Assembly (NCBI RefSeq): GCF_036075115.1 | Contig: NZ_CP107958.1 | Span: forward strand, 3,782,001 to 3,846,000 | Direction of reading: 5' to 3' | Length of the DNA: 64,000 bases | Source: Streptomyces sp. NBC_00377 | GTDB lineage: Bacteria > Actinomycetota > Actinomycetes > Streptomycetales > Streptomycetaceae | Shown: positions 62,161-64,000 of the stretch, piece by piece | How positions within the stretch are numbered: position 1 is the first letter of the stretch | Layout: each line of letters begins with the position of its first letter | The notes under the pieces: model-generated | Databases searched by the model: none | Seen by the model: only the letters and a program-made list of their open reading frames with translations | Told to the model about the DNA's origin: nothing | Made by a program: the position numbers and the translations under genes

Positions 62161-64000
62161 ATGGGTGACAACGTCATTCGCCTGCACAAGAGCACCGACA
62201 TCCCGGTCGTGACCACGCTGACCGTGGTCCCCGAACCGGCACCGACCCCGCTGTGGGTGCGGTCCGGCCGCGCCGTCAAGCACGCCGTCACGCACGAGAA
62301 CACCAAGACCGCCGCCCGCGCCGTCGCCCGCCACAGCCTGTACGTGGTGGGCGGGGCGCGGATCGTGGGCCGCCGCACGTGGGACGGCCGGACGGCCGCC
62401 CGATACGAGCGCTACATGCGCACGGCGGAAGCCGCGGGGAACATGGAACTCGCCGCCGAATGGGAGGAGCGCGGGCAGCGCTTCCGCGACGCCCGGCACC
62501 GCCGCCGCATGGAGCTGCTGCACTCACCCATCGACGCCGCCAAGGGCGCCCTGGTCGGGGCGGGTATGGGCATAGGTGGTCTGGTCGCCCTCGGGGTCGT
62601 CCTGGCCATCGCGAACAGGGACATCACCGACGTCGTCACCCCGGTCATGGCCGTGATCGAGTTCATCCGCCTCATGGTGACGATCGTTCAGATCGTGTGG
62701 GGCCCGGCCGTCACCCTGGGACCGTTCCTCGCCCTGCTCGCGCTGTGGGCGGTCGGCAGCAAGCAGCACGCCGCACCCCAGTGGGCCCTTCCCGCGAACG
62801 TCCGCAACGGGGTGGGCGAGCCGATCACCCCGTCGATCGTGGTGCAGGCGCTGCGCCACCTCGGTCTGCCCGCGCTGCGTAACGCGATCAAGGAGATGGG
62901 CGACGCCGGCGCGTCCATGCTCTCCCCGATCGTGATCGCCGGGTGTGGCGTGGAGGTCGACGTCACCCTCCCTCTGGAGGTGTCGACGGTGGAGGTGCAG
63001 CAGCGGCGGCGCAAGCTCGCCGAGAACCTGAACCGGCACGAGCACGAGGTGTTCGTCACGCTCCCTCCCGCCGCGCGCACGGTGCGGCTGTGGATCGCCG
63101 ACTCGGGTGCGCTGGACGAGCCGATCGGCCCGTCCCCGCTGGTCACCGACGAGAGCATGACCGCGAACTACAAGACCGGCCGCGCCCCGTGGGGCCAGGA
63201 CCTGCGCGGGGACGCTGCCGCGCTGAGCCTCTACCAGCGGCACCTGCTCATCACCGGCCTGTCCAACCAGGGCAAGACCGCCGCGCTCCGCTCGCTCGCG
63301 CTGTGGCTGGCGCTCGACAAGTCGGTGATGTTCTGGATCGGTGACCTCAAGGGCATCGGCGACTGGAAGATGTTCAACGGCATCGCCGACGTCCTGATCG
63401 AGGGGCCGACCGACGATCACGTCATCCAGGTCACGGAGATGGTCGAGAACGCCGTGGAGGAGATGAACCGCCGTCTCCTGGCACCGTCCGGATCGGTGTT
63501 CCCGCCGCTGATCGTGATCGTGGACGAGGCGCAGGTGGCGTTCATGTGCCCGGTCAAGGACGAGGAGAAGCGCCCGTACGGCGGCTCCTCCTCCACCTCC
63601 CGCTACTTCATGGCCGTCCGTAAAATCCACAACCAGGGTCGCGCGGTCGACGTGCTGCTGTGGGAAGGCACCCAGGACCCGACCGACCAGAACCTTCCCA
63701 AGCTGGTCCGCGAGGGCGCCCACACCCGCGCCTCCCTCGTGCTGGGCACCGAGTCACAGGCGCGGATGGCGCTGGGGGACAAGGCCATCAACGGCGGTGC
63801 CGCCCCGCACCTGCTGCGCCAGGGCCTGGACAAGGGAACCCTCGTGGTCGCCTCCGACGGCATCGAGATCCCCAAGGGCCAGACGTCGATCACCGTGCGC
63901 ACCCACTTCATCGACGACGACCCGGCCGCCGAGGTCGCCGCACGGGCCAAGGCACTGCGCGACGGGGTCACCACCCTGCACGCCATCGAGCGGGGCGAGG
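62161..64000 (+). CDS. TraB/FtsK-SpoIIIE-like conjugative DNA translocase, 5' part
   Basis: 613 residues visible, no stop before the window end. AGGAG lies ten bases before the ATG. An N-terminal cytoplasmic part is followed by hydrophobic segments (~129-151, ~160-180, ~183-200), then the motor: Walker A GLSNQGKT (366-373), Walker B LIVIVDEAQ with Asp455-Glu456, IGDLKGIGDWKMFNGIADVL, and later TRASLVLGTESQARMALGD. Streptomyces conjugation moves double-stranded DNA with a single TraB-type FtsK protein, and this gene fits that role. The DNA-recognition gamma-like domain would be in the missing part. Confidence 0.85.
   Translation, partial: MGDNVIRLHKSTDIPVVTTLTVVPEPAPTPLWVRSGRAVKHAVTHENTKTAARAVARHSLYVVGGARIVGRRTWDGRTAARYERYMRTAEAAGNMELAAEWEERGQRFRDARHRRRMELLHSPIDAAKGALVGAGMGIGGLVALGVVLAIANRDITDVVTPVMAVIEFIRLMVTIVQIVWGPAVTLGPFLALLALWAVGSKQHAAPQWALPANVRNGVGEPITPSIVVQALRHLGLPALRNAIKEMGDAGASMLSPIVIAGCGVEVDVTLPLEVSTVEVQQRRRKLAENLNRHEHEVFVTLPPAARTVRLWIADSGALDEPIGPSPLVTDESMTANYKTGRAPWGQDLRGDAAALSLYQRHLLITGLSNQGKTAALRSLALWLALDKSVMFWIGDLKGIGDWKMFNGIADVLIEGPTDDHVIQVTEMVENAVEEMNRRLLAPSGSVFPPLIVIVDEAQVAFMCPVKDEEKRPYGGSSSTSRYFMAVRKIHNQGRAVDVLLWEGTQDPTDQNLPKLVREGAHTRASLVLGTESQARMALGDKAINGGAAPHLLRQGLDKGTLVVASDGIEIPKGQTSITVRTHFIDDDPAAEVAARAKALRDGVTTLHAIERGE

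Larger units (their letters stand above)
55890..64000. mobile_element. Integrative conjugative element (AICE, SLP1/pSAM2-like), left part
   Basis: Begins at the tRNA-Tyr fragment and continues to the window edge. Contents: nuclease cargo, kinase and GntR/UTRA regulator, small coupled genes typical of Streptomyces conjugative plasmids, and a TraB/FtsK-like translocase. SLP1 is known to use a tRNA-Tyr gene, and this chromosomal neighbourhood (beside murB-rpmG) is where I recall SLP1 in S. coelicolor. Integrase, excisionase and replication genes are not in view. Direct repeats CTGGGGGA (55992-55999 and 56003-56010) just inside the end could be recombinase arm sites; 55940-56233 shows no gene. 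Confidence 0.75.

Overview
The window is chromosomal DNA from a high-GC actinomycete, almost certainly Streptomyces. The evidence is GC-rich codon usage throughout, GTG and TTG starts, the rplM-rpsI / infA-rpoA / spc / S10 / tuf-fusA / rpoBC / rplJL / rplKA-nusG-secE gene order, protein lengths typical of Streptomyces (TTG-started RpoB of 1161 aa, EF-Tu of 397 aa, MurB of 351 aa), and an integrated plasmid of the Streptomyces conjugative type at the right end. I identified everything by reading motifs, lengths and gene order; no database was searched.

Layout. 1-4.8 kb: end of a DUF389 membrane protein, glmM, rplM-rpsI with its terminator, and an anchored secreted protein. 4.8-23 kb, all on the minus strand: the alpha block (infA-rpmJ-rpsM-rpsK-rpoA-rplQ, then truA), map, adk-secY, the spc operon (rplN to rplO) and the S10 operon (rpsJ to rpsQ). 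23-27.8 kb: rpsL-rpsG-fusA-tuf. 27.8-30.3 kb: a divergent GT2 / PIG-V-like glycosyltransferase pair. 30.5-44.5 kb: rpoC, rpoB, rplL, rplJ, two LppX-like lipoproteins, rplA, rplK, nusG, secE, then tRNA-Trp. 44.9-52.6 kb: aspartate aminotransferase, adenosine deaminase, murB, an MFS pump with its TetR regulator, a HadA/HadB-type dehydratase pair, rpmG, tRNA-Met and tRNA-Thr. 53-55.8 kb: an amidohydrolase-like protein, an NAD(P)-binding protein and two small proteins.

At about 55.9 kb the chromosome ends in the 3' half of a tRNA-Tyr gene (anticodon loop to acceptor end) whose 5' half is absent. What follows to the right edge looks like an integrative conjugative element of the SLP1/pSAM2 class (AICE). 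It holds a low-GC cargo gene with a C-terminal PD-(D/E)XK nuclease, a P-loop kinase overlapping a GntR/UTRA regulator with repeated GGGAACC operators, a tightly coupled row of small genes (DUF6284, a Pycsar-effector-like membrane protein, a DUF2637/Spd-like membrane protein, zinc-knuckle proteins), and a TraB/FtsK-like DNA translocase that runs off the window. No integrase, replication protein or complete tRNA-Tyr is visible; they would be expected beyond the right edge.

Most notable observations: RpoB carries Asn at residue 442 (E. coli Ser531) in the rifamycin-binding cluster, where Ser is nearly universal and a change is linked to rifamycin resistance; the tRNA-Tyr element with an unrecognised nuclease cargo and a Pycsar-type effector without a visible cyclase; an identical 25-bp hairpin element in the leaders of both the S10 and rpsL operons; and paired palindromic operators for the TetR/MFS unit.
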